A program made the translations under genes and the position numbers. Below are positions 53,951 through 62,557 of a stretch of 64,000 nucleotides of DNA, one piece after another (within the stretch, counting starts at the first letter, position 1; every line of letters starts with the position of its first letter). This stretch comes from JAIROC01 sp031553535 (lineage in GTDB: Bacteria; Bacteroidota; Bacteroidia; Bacteroidales; WCHB1-69). The DNA is taken from NCBI GenBank assembly GCA_031553535.1, contig JAVBLM010000049.1, positions 1 through 64,000 of the forward strand, given 5' to 3'. The notes below the pieces were generated by a model. That model was not told the DNA's origin and did not search any database. It was given only the letters and a program-made list of their open reading frames with translations.

Positions 53951-53958
53951 TAATTTTG
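53951..53958 (+). promoter_or_regulatory. -7 box (TAATTTTG) of the deacetylase-AAC(3)-FkbH-ACP operon
   Basis: TAATTTTG fits TAnnTTTG and lies 17-26 bases before the candidate starts at 53975 and 53984. Its presence separates this operon from the polyene operon. Confidence 0.55.
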
Positions 53959-53974
53959 CCTTGAATATATATGG

Positions 53975-55045
53975 ATGTTAAAAATGAAAGTTAAGTTATT
54001 CCTTACTTTTGATCATGAGTTACCTTTAGGTGGGTTAAATACTTCGTATAAGAAAGCATTGTTTGATCCGACTCAGAAAGTTATGGACATAGCAGACAGG
54101 TATGGTATTAAAATAACCTTATTTTCGGATATTCTTTGTGCTTACAGATATAAAGAATGGGATTTCGAAGGATTTTATCTGCCGTATCAAGAACAACTCC
54201 AATATGCAATTGTAAACAGGAATGATGTGCAGTTACATATTCATCCGCATTGGTTGACCACGGGATATAACAAGAAAGAGTTTTTACCCTCTAATGATTT
54301 TACTTTATCTGATTTTAAGAATGATACATTGTTCGGAGGGATACCGGGAATTATAAAGTTTTCAATTAATGAGCTTTCCAATATATGTGTTCCGGTGGAT
54401 AGCAATTACAAATGCATCGCCTTCCGGGGGGGCGGATATAATGTTCACCCCAATACGGATTTAATATTTAATAACCTGTATGATAATGGAATTTGTTATG
54501 ACAGCTCTATGGCAAAAGGTTATTATTTCAGATCCGGTATATCAGAGATTGATTTCAGAAAATTACCGGATTTACCTAACTGGATTGTTGATCCGGAGGA
54601 TTATCATGCCGCATTATCGGATAGAACCGGGGTGCTGGAAATTCCCATTGCTACAATACCCAAAACCCCTTTTGAAATACCGACAAAGTTCAAATTGAAG
54701 AAATATGGGTACAGGGCAGTGGAAAATAGGGGTAGAGTTATTCATAACTACTATAAAGCCGACCTGTATTCAACGATAAAGATGCTTTTTGCTGCGAGAA
54801 TGCTTACGTTTGATAATCATACATTGTCATTGGATTATCTTTTAAAAATAATTCAATACAACATTAGGAAATATGAAAATAAATCGAATGAGATCATGCT
54901 TAGTGTAATCTCCCATCCCAAGAGTATGGGAAATTATTCTTTCGAATTGATGGAGGGATTTATATCTTCGATTCAGAGGTTGTACCCGGACGTGGAGTTT
55001 ACTACATTTTCACAGCACCATAATATGTGGAGTCATACCAAATAA
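53975..55045 (+). CDS. NodB-like polysaccharide deacetylase-type protein
   Basis: The product is 356 residues from 53975; the ATG at 53984 (MKVKLF) is as good a start. Motifs of the NodB fold are seen: VKLFLTFDHELP (about residues 5-16, the Asp motif in a FDHE variant), VQLHIHPHWLT (about 88-98, metal-binding His-x-x-x-His type) and FRGGGYNVHPN (about 149-159, a third motif). No signal peptide is visible, so it acts in the cytoplasm, probably on a nucleotide-linked or lipid-linked sugar. It starts the operon; the AAC(3)-like gene follows after 10 bases. Confidence 0.75.
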   Translation: MLKMKVKLFLTFDHELPLGGLNTSYKKALFDPTQKVMDIADRYGIKITLFSDILCAYRYKEWDFEGFYLPYQEQLQYAIVNRNDVQLHIHPHWLTTGYNKKEFLPSNDFTLSDFKNDTLFGGIPGIIKFSINELSNICVPVDSNYKCIAFRGGGYNVHPNTDLIFNNLYDNGICYDSSMAKGYYFRSGISEIDFRKLPDLPNWIVDPEDYHAALSDRTGVLEIPIATIPKTPFEIPTKFKLKKYGYRAVENRGRVIHNYYKADLYSTIKMLFAARMLTFDNHTLSLDYLLKIIQYNIRKYENKSNEIMLSVISHPKSMGNYSFELMEGFISSIQRLYPDVEFTTFSQHHNMWSHTK

Positions 55046-55055
55046 CGGTGGAAAG

Positions 55056-55922
55056 ATGGAGATAAAAAAAATAATATGCAAGATAATCCCTAATCATAAA
55101 ATAGCAAAAATAAGGAATAAATACTATGTAGTACGCCAGGGATTTCATAGACCTATATCTGAGGATTTTTTCATGAATAAAGTTCTATTCAGGCTTGGTA
55201 TAAACAAAGGGGATACATTGTTTATCCATAGTTCCATGGATTTCTTGAATATAGACTTTTCCCCCCTTCGGCTGTTGGATATACTGATTGATACGGTTGG
55301 GAAAGATGGGAATCTGATTTTTCCTGCCTGGCATTTTAACTACCGGGCAGAAGATTATTTGAAAGACGACAGTACTGTCTTTGATATAAAGCGTTCGCCG
55401 GCAGTAATGGGCTTATTACCTGAATTGGCAAGGAGGCTTCCGGGTGCACAGAGAAGTATTCATCCTGTAAGTTCGGTTGTTGCCGTCGGTATAAATGCGG
55501 AGGAAATAGTTGGTAGTCACGAACAATCCGTGTATCCCTGTGGGGAGTTAAGCCCTTATTATAAGATGTTGAAATATAATGCCAAGATAATAGGGCTTGG
55601 GGTTAACGCAAACTTTCTTTCGTTTGTTCATTGCCCGGAAGATATTATGGGAAAGGATTTTCCAATACAAACTCGAACCGACAAGTTGTATATAGGTAAA
55701 GTGAGATTAATTTCCGGTGAGATTGTTCATGTGGAGACACTGGCAGCGCATCAGAATATTCAGAAAAGGAATATACCTGTGTTCTTGAAGAAATATATAT
55801 CAGGGGAAATCTATTCTGCATATAGAATACATGGCAGTGATTTCTATGTTGTGGATGCAAATGCCTTGTTTGATAAAATGATCGGATTGGCCAAACAAAA
55901 TAAAACGATATACAATACTTGA
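55056..55922 (+). CDS. Aminoglycoside 3-N-acetyltransferase-like (AAC(3)/YokD family) N-acyltransferase
   Basis: The 288-residue product matches the family: NKGDTLFIHSSMDFLN (about residues 49-64), RSPAVMGLLPELARR (about 111-125), HPVSSVVAVG (about 132-141, catalytic-type His) and IIGLGVNANFLSFVH. The family transfers an acyl group from a thioester to an amine. In this operon the donor is probably the acyl-ACP made by the next two genes and the acceptor an amino sugar; resistance to drugs is unlikely. It overlaps nothing, with 1 base before the FkbH-like gene. Confidence 0.82.
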   Translation: MEIKKIICKIIPNHKIAKIRNKYYVVRQGFHRPISEDFFMNKVLFRLGINKGDTLFIHSSMDFLNIDFSPLRLLDILIDTVGKDGNLIFPAWHFNYRAEDYLKDDSTVFDIKRSPAVMGLLPELARRLPGAQRSIHPVSSVVAVGINAEEIVGSHEQSVYPCGELSPYYKMLKYNAKIIGLGVNANFLSFVHCPEDIMGKDFPIQTRTDKLYIGKVRLISGEIVHVETLAAHQNIQKRNIPVFLKKYISGEIYSAYRIHGSDFYVVDANALFDKMIGLAKQNKTIYNT

Positions 55923-55923
55923 A

Positions 55924-57513
55924 ATGAAATATTTTATATTCAGGAATTATACAATCGAACCATTTTTTGAAGATATAAATGCTTCTTTTTCCGGATATGG
56001 AGATATTTCTTTTATTGATGAGACGGCTGATGCTTATATCTGGTTTTATCTGCCGCCATATAAGGTCAGCAGTGATATAGCTGCTAAGGAAATATCGAAT
56101 TATAGTAACTTATTGGAATTGATTTTGTCCCGATTGGATCCATCCAAGCCGTTTCTTATCTTTTCTATGCAGTTGATTTATAGTATACCTTATCAACTGT
56201 CGGAGAATATATTGGAGGAGGCTATCTGCCAGTATAATCGTAGAATATATGGGATATCTGAAAATAATTTGAATATAAAAATCATTAATATATCCGGGTT
56301 TTACCGTCGCTTCTCTGAAAACGAATTGATAGACTGGAGGTTTTATTTCCTTTCGCAGATGTCTTTAAATCCTAAGCTGGCCAATGATTTTTCCCGCTGG
56401 TTTTTACGGCAATTGGATATTGTGGAAATGAAACGGAAGAAATGTATTGTTCTGGATCTGGATAATACCCTCTGGGGAGGAATATTGGGAGAAGATGGGG
56501 TGGAAGGTATAAAGATCGATGGCGATTACCCCGGTAATGCCTACCGTTTCTTTCAGCAATATTTGATGGAGTTGGGCCACCATGGGATATTACTGGCCAT
56601 ATGTAGTAAAAATAATGAAGAGGATGTTCTTGAAATATGGGAGAAATACCCTGATCTGATATTAGGGAAAGATAATATTGTAGCCTATAAGATTAATTGG
56701 AATAACAAAGCCGATAATATAAAGGAGATCGCTTCGGAGTTAAATATCGGGTTGGACAGTATGGTTTTTATTGATGATAGCCCGGCAGAGAGGGAATTAG
56801 TCCGGCAGATGTTGCCGCAGGTAACGGTTCCCGATTTTCCTGATCAGCCTTATCTTTTTCCTGAATTTATAAAAGGTCTTACAGAAAAGTATTTTAGCGC
56901 TTATCATTTGACCAGGGAAGATCTTTCAAGAATGCAACAATATAAAGAGAATTTTGCGCGTATACAAACCCAAGGTCGGTTTGCCGATTTTGAGAATTAT
57001 TTGCGAAGCCTGGAAATGGAGTTGACGGTAGAGCCATTGGATAATGTTAATATAACGCGTATTTCACAAATGACTCAGAGAACGAACCAGTTTAATTTGA
57101 CAACTCATAGATATACGGAAGCGGATATTTTGGATTTTGCGAAAAGAAAATACTGGATTTATGCTCTACGGGTAAAAGACTGTTTCGGAGATAATGGCTT
57201 GACCGGGTTAATCATTTTAGATAAAAAAAAGGAATTGGCAAGGATTGATACATTCCTTTTGAGTTGCCGGATTCTGGGAAGGAATATCGAAGATGTGTTT
57301 ATGCGGTATATGCTTATGAAATTAAAAAACAGTGGTGTACATAAGATTGAAGCTTCCTATATCGGAACCTCAAAAAATGGCCAGGTTGCTGATTTTTATG
57401 ACAGAATAGGCTTTGAGTTGAGGAATAACAATGAAGGAACTAAGAATTACTATTTGAATCTTAATAGATTTGAATATAATGTTGAGGATTTATATCTAAT
57501 AAAAGAAAAATGA
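55924..57513 (+). CDS. FkbH-like HAD-superfamily protein (acyl-ACP loading)
   Basis: The 529-residue product has an N-terminal domain (about 1-160), a HAD-IIIC domain with the DxDxT motif IVLDLDNTLWGGILGEDG (about residues 176-193) and VFIDDSPAERELVR (about 281-294), and a GNAT-like C-terminal domain (about 380-525). FkbH-type enzymes take 1,3-bisphosphoglycerate and load glyceryl-phosphate onto an ACP with loss of phosphate; related members load other acids. The ACP gene starts 4 bases inside its end (ATGA). Confidence 0.88.
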   Translation: MKYFIFRNYTIEPFFEDINASFSGYGDISFIDETADAYIWFYLPPYKVSSDIAAKEISNYSNLLELILSRLDPSKPFLIFSMQLIYSIPYQLSENILEEAICQYNRRIYGISENNLNIKIINISGFYRRFSENELIDWRFYFLSQMSLNPKLANDFSRWFLRQLDIVEMKRKKCIVLDLDNTLWGGILGEDGVEGIKIDGDYPGNAYRFFQQYLMELGHHGILLAICSKNNEEDVLEIWEKYPDLILGKDNIVAYKINWNNKADNIKEIASELNIGLDSMVFIDDSPAERELVRQMLPQVTVPDFPDQPYLFPEFIKGLTEKYFSAYHLTREDLSRMQQYKENFARIQTQGRFADFENYLRSLEMELTVEPLDNVNITRISQMTQRTNQFNLTTHRYTEADILDFAKRKYWIYALRVKDCFGDNGLTGLIILDKKKELARIDTFLLSCRILGRNIEDVFMRYMLMKLKNSGVHKIEASYIGTSKNGQVADFYDRIGFELRNNNEGTKNYYLNLNRFEYNVEDLYLIKEK

Positions 57514-57737
57514 GAGAAAGAATAAAATCCGTTATAAAACGGGTATTTAAATTAAATCATGTCAGGGATGATATATCGCAAAGTAACTGTGATCGGTGGA
57601 ATTCATTAGGTCATTTGAATTTGATCGTAGAATTGGAGATGGAATTTGATGTCTCTTTTAAACCGGAGGACATTATCGAGATAAAATCATTGGATATGAT
57701 TGAAAAGAAATTAAACTCTTTTATTGCTGCGCGATAA
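57510..57737 (+). CDS. Acyl carrier protein partner of FkbH
   Basis: The 75-residue product is a small carrier protein with its modified Ser32 in RWNSLGHLNLIVEL. The overlap with the FkbH-like gene (ATGA) shows that the two are a unit. It would hold a glyceryl-type acyl group for the AAC(3)-like enzyme. Confidence 0.88.
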   Translation: MRERIKSVIKRVFKLNHVRDDISQSNCDRWNSLGHLNLIVELEMEFDVSFKPEDIIEIKSLDMIEKKLNSFIAAR

Positions 57738-57761
57738 TATTCCGGTATCAAACGATTACTA

Positions 57762-58343
57762 TAACATGAGTTCGGGATTTATATCTCATTCCATCAATGA
57801 TTTGTCGAGTTTTAATATTGGAAAATCTTACAAACGAATGTAGAATCCCATTATATGAAAACAAAATATAGTAAAATAACGTTCCCTGATATAATAAAAG
57901 TATCAAATAAAGTAAGATAATCTATTTTTTTAGGGACTGTTTGATATAAAATACTGTTTCAAAAATGCCGGGCATACTTTCATAGTATTGCGAAATCGTC
58001 CCCGATGCTCCGGTCATACTTTCGCATAGTTGCGAAACCGTCTCCGATACTCCGGTCATATTTTCGCATAATTGCGAAACTGTCCCCGATGCTCCGGTCA
58101 TACTTTCGCATAATTGCGAAACCGTTCCTGATGCTCCGATTATACTTTCGCATGGTTGCGAAACCGTCTCCGATGCTCCGGTTATACTTTCACCATGTTA
58201 TGAAACCGTTTCCGGTATGCCGGGCATGATCCCGTGAGTATTTTCCATTATTATTATTGTTTTCAGATTATTTTATTTCCTGCTGTAACCCAACCGGGCT
58301 TCAAAAAGACTGTCGTAATTATAAGAATAACATGAGTTTGGGA
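57762..58343 (+). repeat. 42-bp-array element, copy 4 (leader and array with different unit sequence)
   Basis: The leader from 57762 (taacatgagttcgggattta) to about 57960 matches copy 1 (1-297, inverted) along about 200 bases, for instance cccattatatg, agtaaaataa, agataat-tattttt and ggac-gtttgatata. It also matches the first 150 bases of copy 2. The array follows (57965-58216). A short repeat of the leader start (taacatgagtttggga) lies at 58328-58343 in the same direction. No gene is present. Confidence 0.8.
57965..58216. repeat. Tandem array of six units of about 42 bp with hairpins
   Basis: Units of the form atgctccggtcatactttcg, then cataattgcgaaaccgtccc, repeat at 42-base steps (the first unit is 40). 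Each carries the palindrome ttcgcataattgcgaa. The sequence is unlike the units at 9525 and 44259, but length and the central palindrome are the same. The array has no spacers. It reads as a 14-residue peptide repeat in one frame, which follows from the period. Confidence 0.88.
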
Positions 58344-58927
58344 TCAAACAAACAATAAATCAAAATATTATATAGTAGTGATTGAAATTTTTATTAGACT
58401 TGTCAAAAGTTAAGATAAAATGAATAGGGATTCACTCCGTTGAGCTCGCAAGCTCGGTTGTTTCATCGTTTCTCCTCACAGTGACGGAAATGCGTCATTG
58501 CTAACTTCATCCGCACCAGAACGCGAAGCAGGTAAGAGTAGTGAGACTTTTAAGCGAACTAATCCCTTCAAAAGAAAACGGATACTGAAACAAGTTACCA
58601 ATGACAGAGATTATCTCACTTCGCTTCGATGCTCTCACATGCTTTGCATTCGGATGCTTCGTTCCTCGCAATGACGCTCTTAACCAACATATTGCCGTTA
58701 TTGCGAGGAGTGAGGGACGAACGACGTGGCAATCCCTGGCAAAAGAGCGATTTTTCTTTTCAGTTACTGTCATTTCTCACTGTTTGATTGTTTATTATTT
58801 ACCATTCAGTATGATACAGGTTTATTCAGAGCGAGGAACGAAGCACCTGGGGCACGAAGTGTAGCGGAAGCATCGAAACACAGTGAGATAACTCCTAAGT
58901 CAATTTTTGACAACTTTAATATATATC
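58344..58927. repeat. REP-like repeat cluster upstream of hydF's end
   Basis: Several overlapping copies in both directions: ttcactccgttgagctcgca (58430), cttcgttcctcgcaatgacg (58660), aaccaacatattgccgttat (58681) and gtgtagcggaagcatcgaaa (58858). It fills the space between the array element and hydF. The short frames across it have no coding support. Confidence 0.7.
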
Positions 58928-60121
58928 TTATAATAGACTTTCCTTCCGGAAGATTTTTGTTACGCGGTCAAAAATTCCTGTCAGATAGGCGATAGTCATT
59001 CCATAATTGGAGACCGGAATACCAAGATCAACGATTTGTTTGATCCGGACCGAAACTTGTTTGTCCGTAACCATACAAGCACCGCATTGAATCGCCATAG
59101 CATATTTGTCAAGTTTGGGTAGAGGGGAAAGGGCAGATGTCATTTCAAAATGAATATCCTTACCGGTAGTGGCGCGAATAAGATTTGGGATCTTATGATG
59201 CCCGATATCTTCACAAGAGACGGGGTGTGTGCAGGATTCTAACATTAAAACGGTATCGCCGTCTTGTAGCTTGCTTAAATAGGGTGTTCCTTTGAGGTAG
59301 TTTTCAAAGTTCCCTTTTGCCCGCGCTAATATAACACTGAAACTGGTTAATGGAATATCCAATGGAACCAGTTTGGAAACGGTATCAAAAACCTGGCTGT
59401 CTGTGATTACTAAGTCCGGGGTTTGTTTTTGTAAATACATTTCCAACTCCTCCGGTTGAAGTCCTATGGCAACAGCATGATTGTCCAAGACATCCCGGAT
59501 TAATTGTACCTGGGGTAATATCAATCGTCCTTCGGGAGCTTCCCGGTCTTGAGGCATCACCAACAGGATCAGATCATCTTTTTTAATAATATCACCAATT
59601 AATGATTTTGCCGTATAAGCGGTAGGAGGCGTTATTTCAACTATTTTTTTTATCAGCTCATCCATACCTGTTTTACCAATAGCACTGGTTTCCAGGACAG
59701 GGACGTTGTATTCACTCAATTCCCTTTTCAAAGAATGGGATAGGGGAATTAAGTCTGATTTGTTATGTACAATCAAGTAAGGTATCAGGGATGATTTCAG
59801 CTCGGCAATAATTTCTTTTTCGAATTCTCCCAGAAGGTTGCCGGTTAATACAATTATAGCAACGTCAATGGTTTTGAGGACTTCTTTGGTTTTTTTGATA
59901 CGCTTTTCTCCCAGCTGTCCGGTATCATCCAATCCGGCTGTATCTACCAGAACGGCCGGGCCCATTCCAAAGAGTTCAATGGTTTTTTTTACCGGATCGG
60001 TAGTTGTTCCTGCTTGCGGTGATACGATAGCGATATCCTGATTGGCAATTGCATTAATCAAGGAGCTTTTTCCTGTATTCCTGCGTCCGAAAATGCCTAT
60101 AAATACTCGTTGGGTTCCCAT
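58928..60121 (-). CDS. hydF: [FeFe]-hydrogenase maturation GTPase HydF
   Basis: The 397-residue product has a GTPase domain: G1 GRRNTGKSS (about residues 12-20), G3 DTAGLDD (about 59-65), G4 NKSD (about 117-120), then a dimerisation domain and a C-terminal Fe-S domain with CTHPVSCEDIGHHK (about 305-318) and QCGACMVTD (about 352-360), the three-Cys set of HydF. It is the scaffold on which HydE and HydG build the diiron site of the hydrogenase. No other hydrogenase gene is in the window. A -7 box lies at 60135-60142. Confidence 0.95.
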   Translation of the reverse strand: MGTQRVFIGIFGRRNTGKSSLINAIANQDIAIVSPQAGTTTDPVKKTIELFGMGPAVLVDTAGLDDTGQLGEKRIKKTKEVLKTIDVAIIVLTGNLLGEFEKEIIAELKSSLIPYLIVHNKSDLIPLSHSLKRELSEYNVPVLETSAIGKTGMDELIKKIVEITPPTAYTAKSLIGDIIKKDDLILLVMPQDREAPEGRLILPQVQLIRDVLDNHAVAIGLQPEELEMYLQKQTPDLVITDSQVFDTVSKLVPLDIPLTSFSVILARAKGNFENYLKGTPYLSKLQDGDTVLMLESCTHPVSCEDIGHHKIPNLIRATTGKDIHFEMTSALSPLPKLDKYAMAIQCGACMVTDKQVSVRIKQIVDLGIPVSNYGMTIAYLTGIFDRVTKIFRKESLL

Positions 60122-60134
60122 AATTTTTAATTTG

Positions 60135-60142
60135 CAAAAATA
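60135..60142 (-). promoter_or_regulatory. -7 box (TATTTTTG) of hydF
   Basis: The minus strand reads TATTTTTG, 14 bases before the ATG at 60121, which fits the consensus with a very short leader. The gap 60122-60334 has no gene. Confidence 0.5.
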
Positions 60143-60334
60143 TATAAAATTATTAGTTTGATAGAATCTGTCTTTTAAATTTATTGAGCTGTTAAACTGT
60201 TGAGTTGGTTATTCGGTTCTGCTTGTTGTGTATTGCCTTTTTCTATTTTTTTCTGTTGATCTCGCAGATTTTCGCGGATTTATTTAACCGTAAGGGGATA
60301 CGAAATTTTCAATTCTTCATTCTCCATTCTCAAT

Positions 60335-61576
60335 TTATAGAAAAAGGCATGCATCCCCATAACTTAGGAAACGAAAGTCATGGGAAATGGCATACTTATA
60401 GATGTTTTTCCATTCCCCTCCGACAAATGCGGAAATTAATAATAATAAGGTACTTTGCGGTTGATGAAAGTTAGTGACAATTCCTCTCACCATTTTAGGT
60501 TGATAATCAGGTGTGATCATTAAAGCGGTAGACGCATGCAGGGTATTTATGTCGTTTTTATCCATGAAATTTAAAATAGCCTGTAGCGATTGTTCCACGC
60601 TTAGCTGTTTTGGAATTAATGACTCGTATACTTCCCATTGGGCAATGTGTAACAGGGAATTATTTTCAGAAATATATTCCTGATTCGAAGCTGCTAATTT
60701 TACCCCTATCCAATACAAACTTTCCAGAGACCGGGCGGTAGTAGTCCCTACGGCAATGATCTTTTTATCCTTATAATGTAAAAATTGTTTGATGGATCCT
60801 TTTGTGAAAAGCAATTGTTCACAATGCATGGTGTGATTTTCAATACAGGTTTCGGTGACCGGCTTAAATGTACCTGCCCCGACATGCAATGTAATATATT
60901 CTGTCGGAATATTTTCCTTTCTGATTTTTTCTAAGACTTCTGTTGTAAAATGTAATCCGGCCGTAGGTGCCGCAACCGATCCTTTTTCTTTGGCATAGAT
61001 GGTCTGATAACGTTCCGTGTCATCATGTATTGCTTTTCGTTTGATATAAGGAGGCAATGGAATGTTGCCGACACTGTCCAATACTTCTGCAAAAGATAAG
61101 GTTTCGGGAGCCCAGCTAAATCGTATCCGGAAAGATGCAGAAGAATGTTTTCCTATTCTTTCCGCATGTAAAATACCTGATGATTGCCCCCCATAGTTGA
61201 ATTCAAGGCTTAATGGAGTGGTGAACCGTTTATTATTGCCGACAAAACATTCCCATTCGCAACATCCTTTTGTCTCAAAGATAAGAGAATGTATCGTAGT
61301 AGGAGCTAATGGTTCCAGGCAGAATATTTCTATTATCGATCCTGTTGGCTTCGGAAATAAAATCCGGGCCTGTATTACGCGTGTATTATTAAAAACCAGT
61401 AAACTATCACCGGGAAGATATTGCGGTATGTGTTTAAAAGTATCTTCGGAAATAGTATTGTCTTTAAAAATTAGTAATTTAGACTCATCCCGGTTTTTAC
61501 AGGGAGAAAAAGCAATCTTTTCTTCCGGTAGATTATAATTATAATCGTTTATATTAATGTTTTTTGGATTATTCAT
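60335..61576 (-). CDS. queA: tRNA S-adenosylmethionine ribosyltransferase-isomerase
   Basis: The 413-residue product shows YNLPEEKIAFSPCKNRDESKLL (in part, about residues 13-32), VFNNTRVIQARI (about 57-68), GSVAAPTAGLHFT (about 206-218), LHVGAGTFKPV (about 234-244) and MVRGIVTNFHQPQSTLLLLISA (about 364-385). QueA adds the epoxycyclopentane group from SAM to preQ1 at tRNA position 34 in queuosine formation. An insert-rich centre is usual in Bacteroidota QueA. It overlaps the end of the glycosyltransferase gene by 8 bases and is co-transcribed with it. Confidence 0.95.
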   Translation of the reverse strand: MNNPKNININDYNYNLPEEKIAFSPCKNRDESKLLIFKDNTISEDTFKHIPQYLPGDSLLVFNNTRVIQARILFPKPTGSIIEIFCLEPLAPTTIHSLIFETKGCCEWECFVGNNKRFTTPLSLEFNYGGQSSGILHAERIGKHSSASFRIRFSWAPETLSFAEVLDSVGNIPLPPYIKRKAIHDDTERYQTIYAKEKGSVAAPTAGLHFTTEVLEKIRKENIPTEYITLHVGAGTFKPVTETCIENHTMHCEQLLFTKGSIKQFLHYKDKKIIAVGTTTARSLESLYWIGVKLAASNQEYISENNSLLHIAQWEVYESLIPKQLSVEQSLQAILNFMDKNDINTLHASTALMITPDYQPKMVRGIVTNFHQPQSTLLLLISAFVGGEWKNIYKYAISHDFRFLSYGDACLFL

Positions 61577-62546
61577 TTAATAATCGTATAATCTGATTGA
61601 CATCAATTTCATTCATACACTTAAAGTGCTGCTTGGGACATTGTTCAAACCCTAATTTGGAACAGGGACGGCATCGTAAATTTGTGTTTTCAATAATATG
61701 GTAATAATTCGGATGCAGGGGCATGTACGGATACATCCCAAAAGACGGAACGGTGTTTCCCCAAACGCTTACAATCGGTTTATTGAGTGCTGCCGCGATA
61801 TGCATTAATCCGGTATCTCCCGTTAATATTATTTTTGATACATTAATACACGCAGCAGATTCTCTCAGCGTAAGTTTACCACACAAATTGATAATATCTT
61901 TCTTTACTTTTAAACAAATCTCATTTGCCGGTTCAATCTCATTTGCTCCACCCAACAAAACGATAGTATGATCGATTCTTTTGCCTATTTCTATCAGCTT
62001 TGAAACCGGAAGTTGTTTAGTTTTATGTTGGCTCCCCATTGCAATGGCAATAAAAGGCCGTGGAATGTTATATGTATTGATTTTATTGTAATCTTCGTCT
62101 TTAATGAAGAAATCCAATCCCTGGCAATCGTTTTTTATCCCGGTAGGTAATCTTTTTGTCGCAGCAAAATATCTATCCACCACATGTATATCCGGTAGTA
62201 GGTTTATTTTAAAGTTAACCAATATCCATTTGAGGATGTTTAATTTAGGAAATGTTGCATAGGGAGCGTTTAATCTTTTACCCAGTTTATTGGATCTGAA
62301 ACTATTCTGCAGGTCGATAATATAATCAAATTGTTCACTTATCAGGTGTTCCAATAAATGAGTGTCGCTTTTGGAATAGGAATGTATCTTTCGAAGGTAA
62401 GGATTTGTTTCCAGTATGTTTTTATATTCAGGCTTGCATAGGTAGTGTAATTCGGACTCAGGAATTTGTTGAACAATACATCGTATGATTGGTGTAGTTA
62501 ATACAATATCTCCAATGCTGCTAAAGCGGATAATGAGGATTTTCAT
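61569..62546 (-). CDS. Family 9 glycosyltransferase (LPS heptosyltransferase-like)
   Basis: The 325-residue product starts KILIIRFSSIGDIVLTTPII (residues 2-21), with the family's loop, and continues with a GT-B fold: AIAMGSQHKTKQLP (about 169-182), LGGANE (about 198-203), LTGDTGLMHIAAALNKPIVSVWG (in part, about 241-263). Cys residues at RCRPCSKLG...QCPKQHFKCM (about 291-310) are a common end of this family. It transfers a heptose or another sugar to LPS core on the cytoplasmic side. It starts 12 bases after the barrel gene. Confidence 0.9.
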   Translation of the reverse strand: MKILIIRFSSIGDIVLTTPIIRCIVQQIPESELHYLCKPEYKNILETNPYLRKIHSYSKSDTHLLEHLISEQFDYIIDLQNSFRSNKLGKRLNAPYATFPKLNILKWILVNFKINLLPDIHVVDRYFAATKRLPTGIKNDCQGLDFFIKDEDYNKINTYNIPRPFIAIAMGSQHKTKQLPVSKLIEIGKRIDHTIVLLGGANEIEPANEICLKVKKDIINLCGKLTLRESAACINVSKIILTGDTGLMHIAAALNKPIVSVWGNTVPSFGMYPYMPLHPNYYHIIENTNLRCRPCSKLGFEQCPKQHFKCMNEIDVNQIIRLLNE

Positions 62547-62557
62547 TGCAGAATAGC

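Noticed and set aside
55056..55922. Aminoglycoside resistance gene
   Set aside because: The operon context with FkbH-like and ACP genes points to acylation of an amino sugar; AAC(3)-family similarity alone does not show resistance.
58005..58229. Small repeat protein over the array at 58 kb
   Set aside because: Same reasoning: 14-codon period leaves the frame open; the conserved feature is the DNA palindrome.
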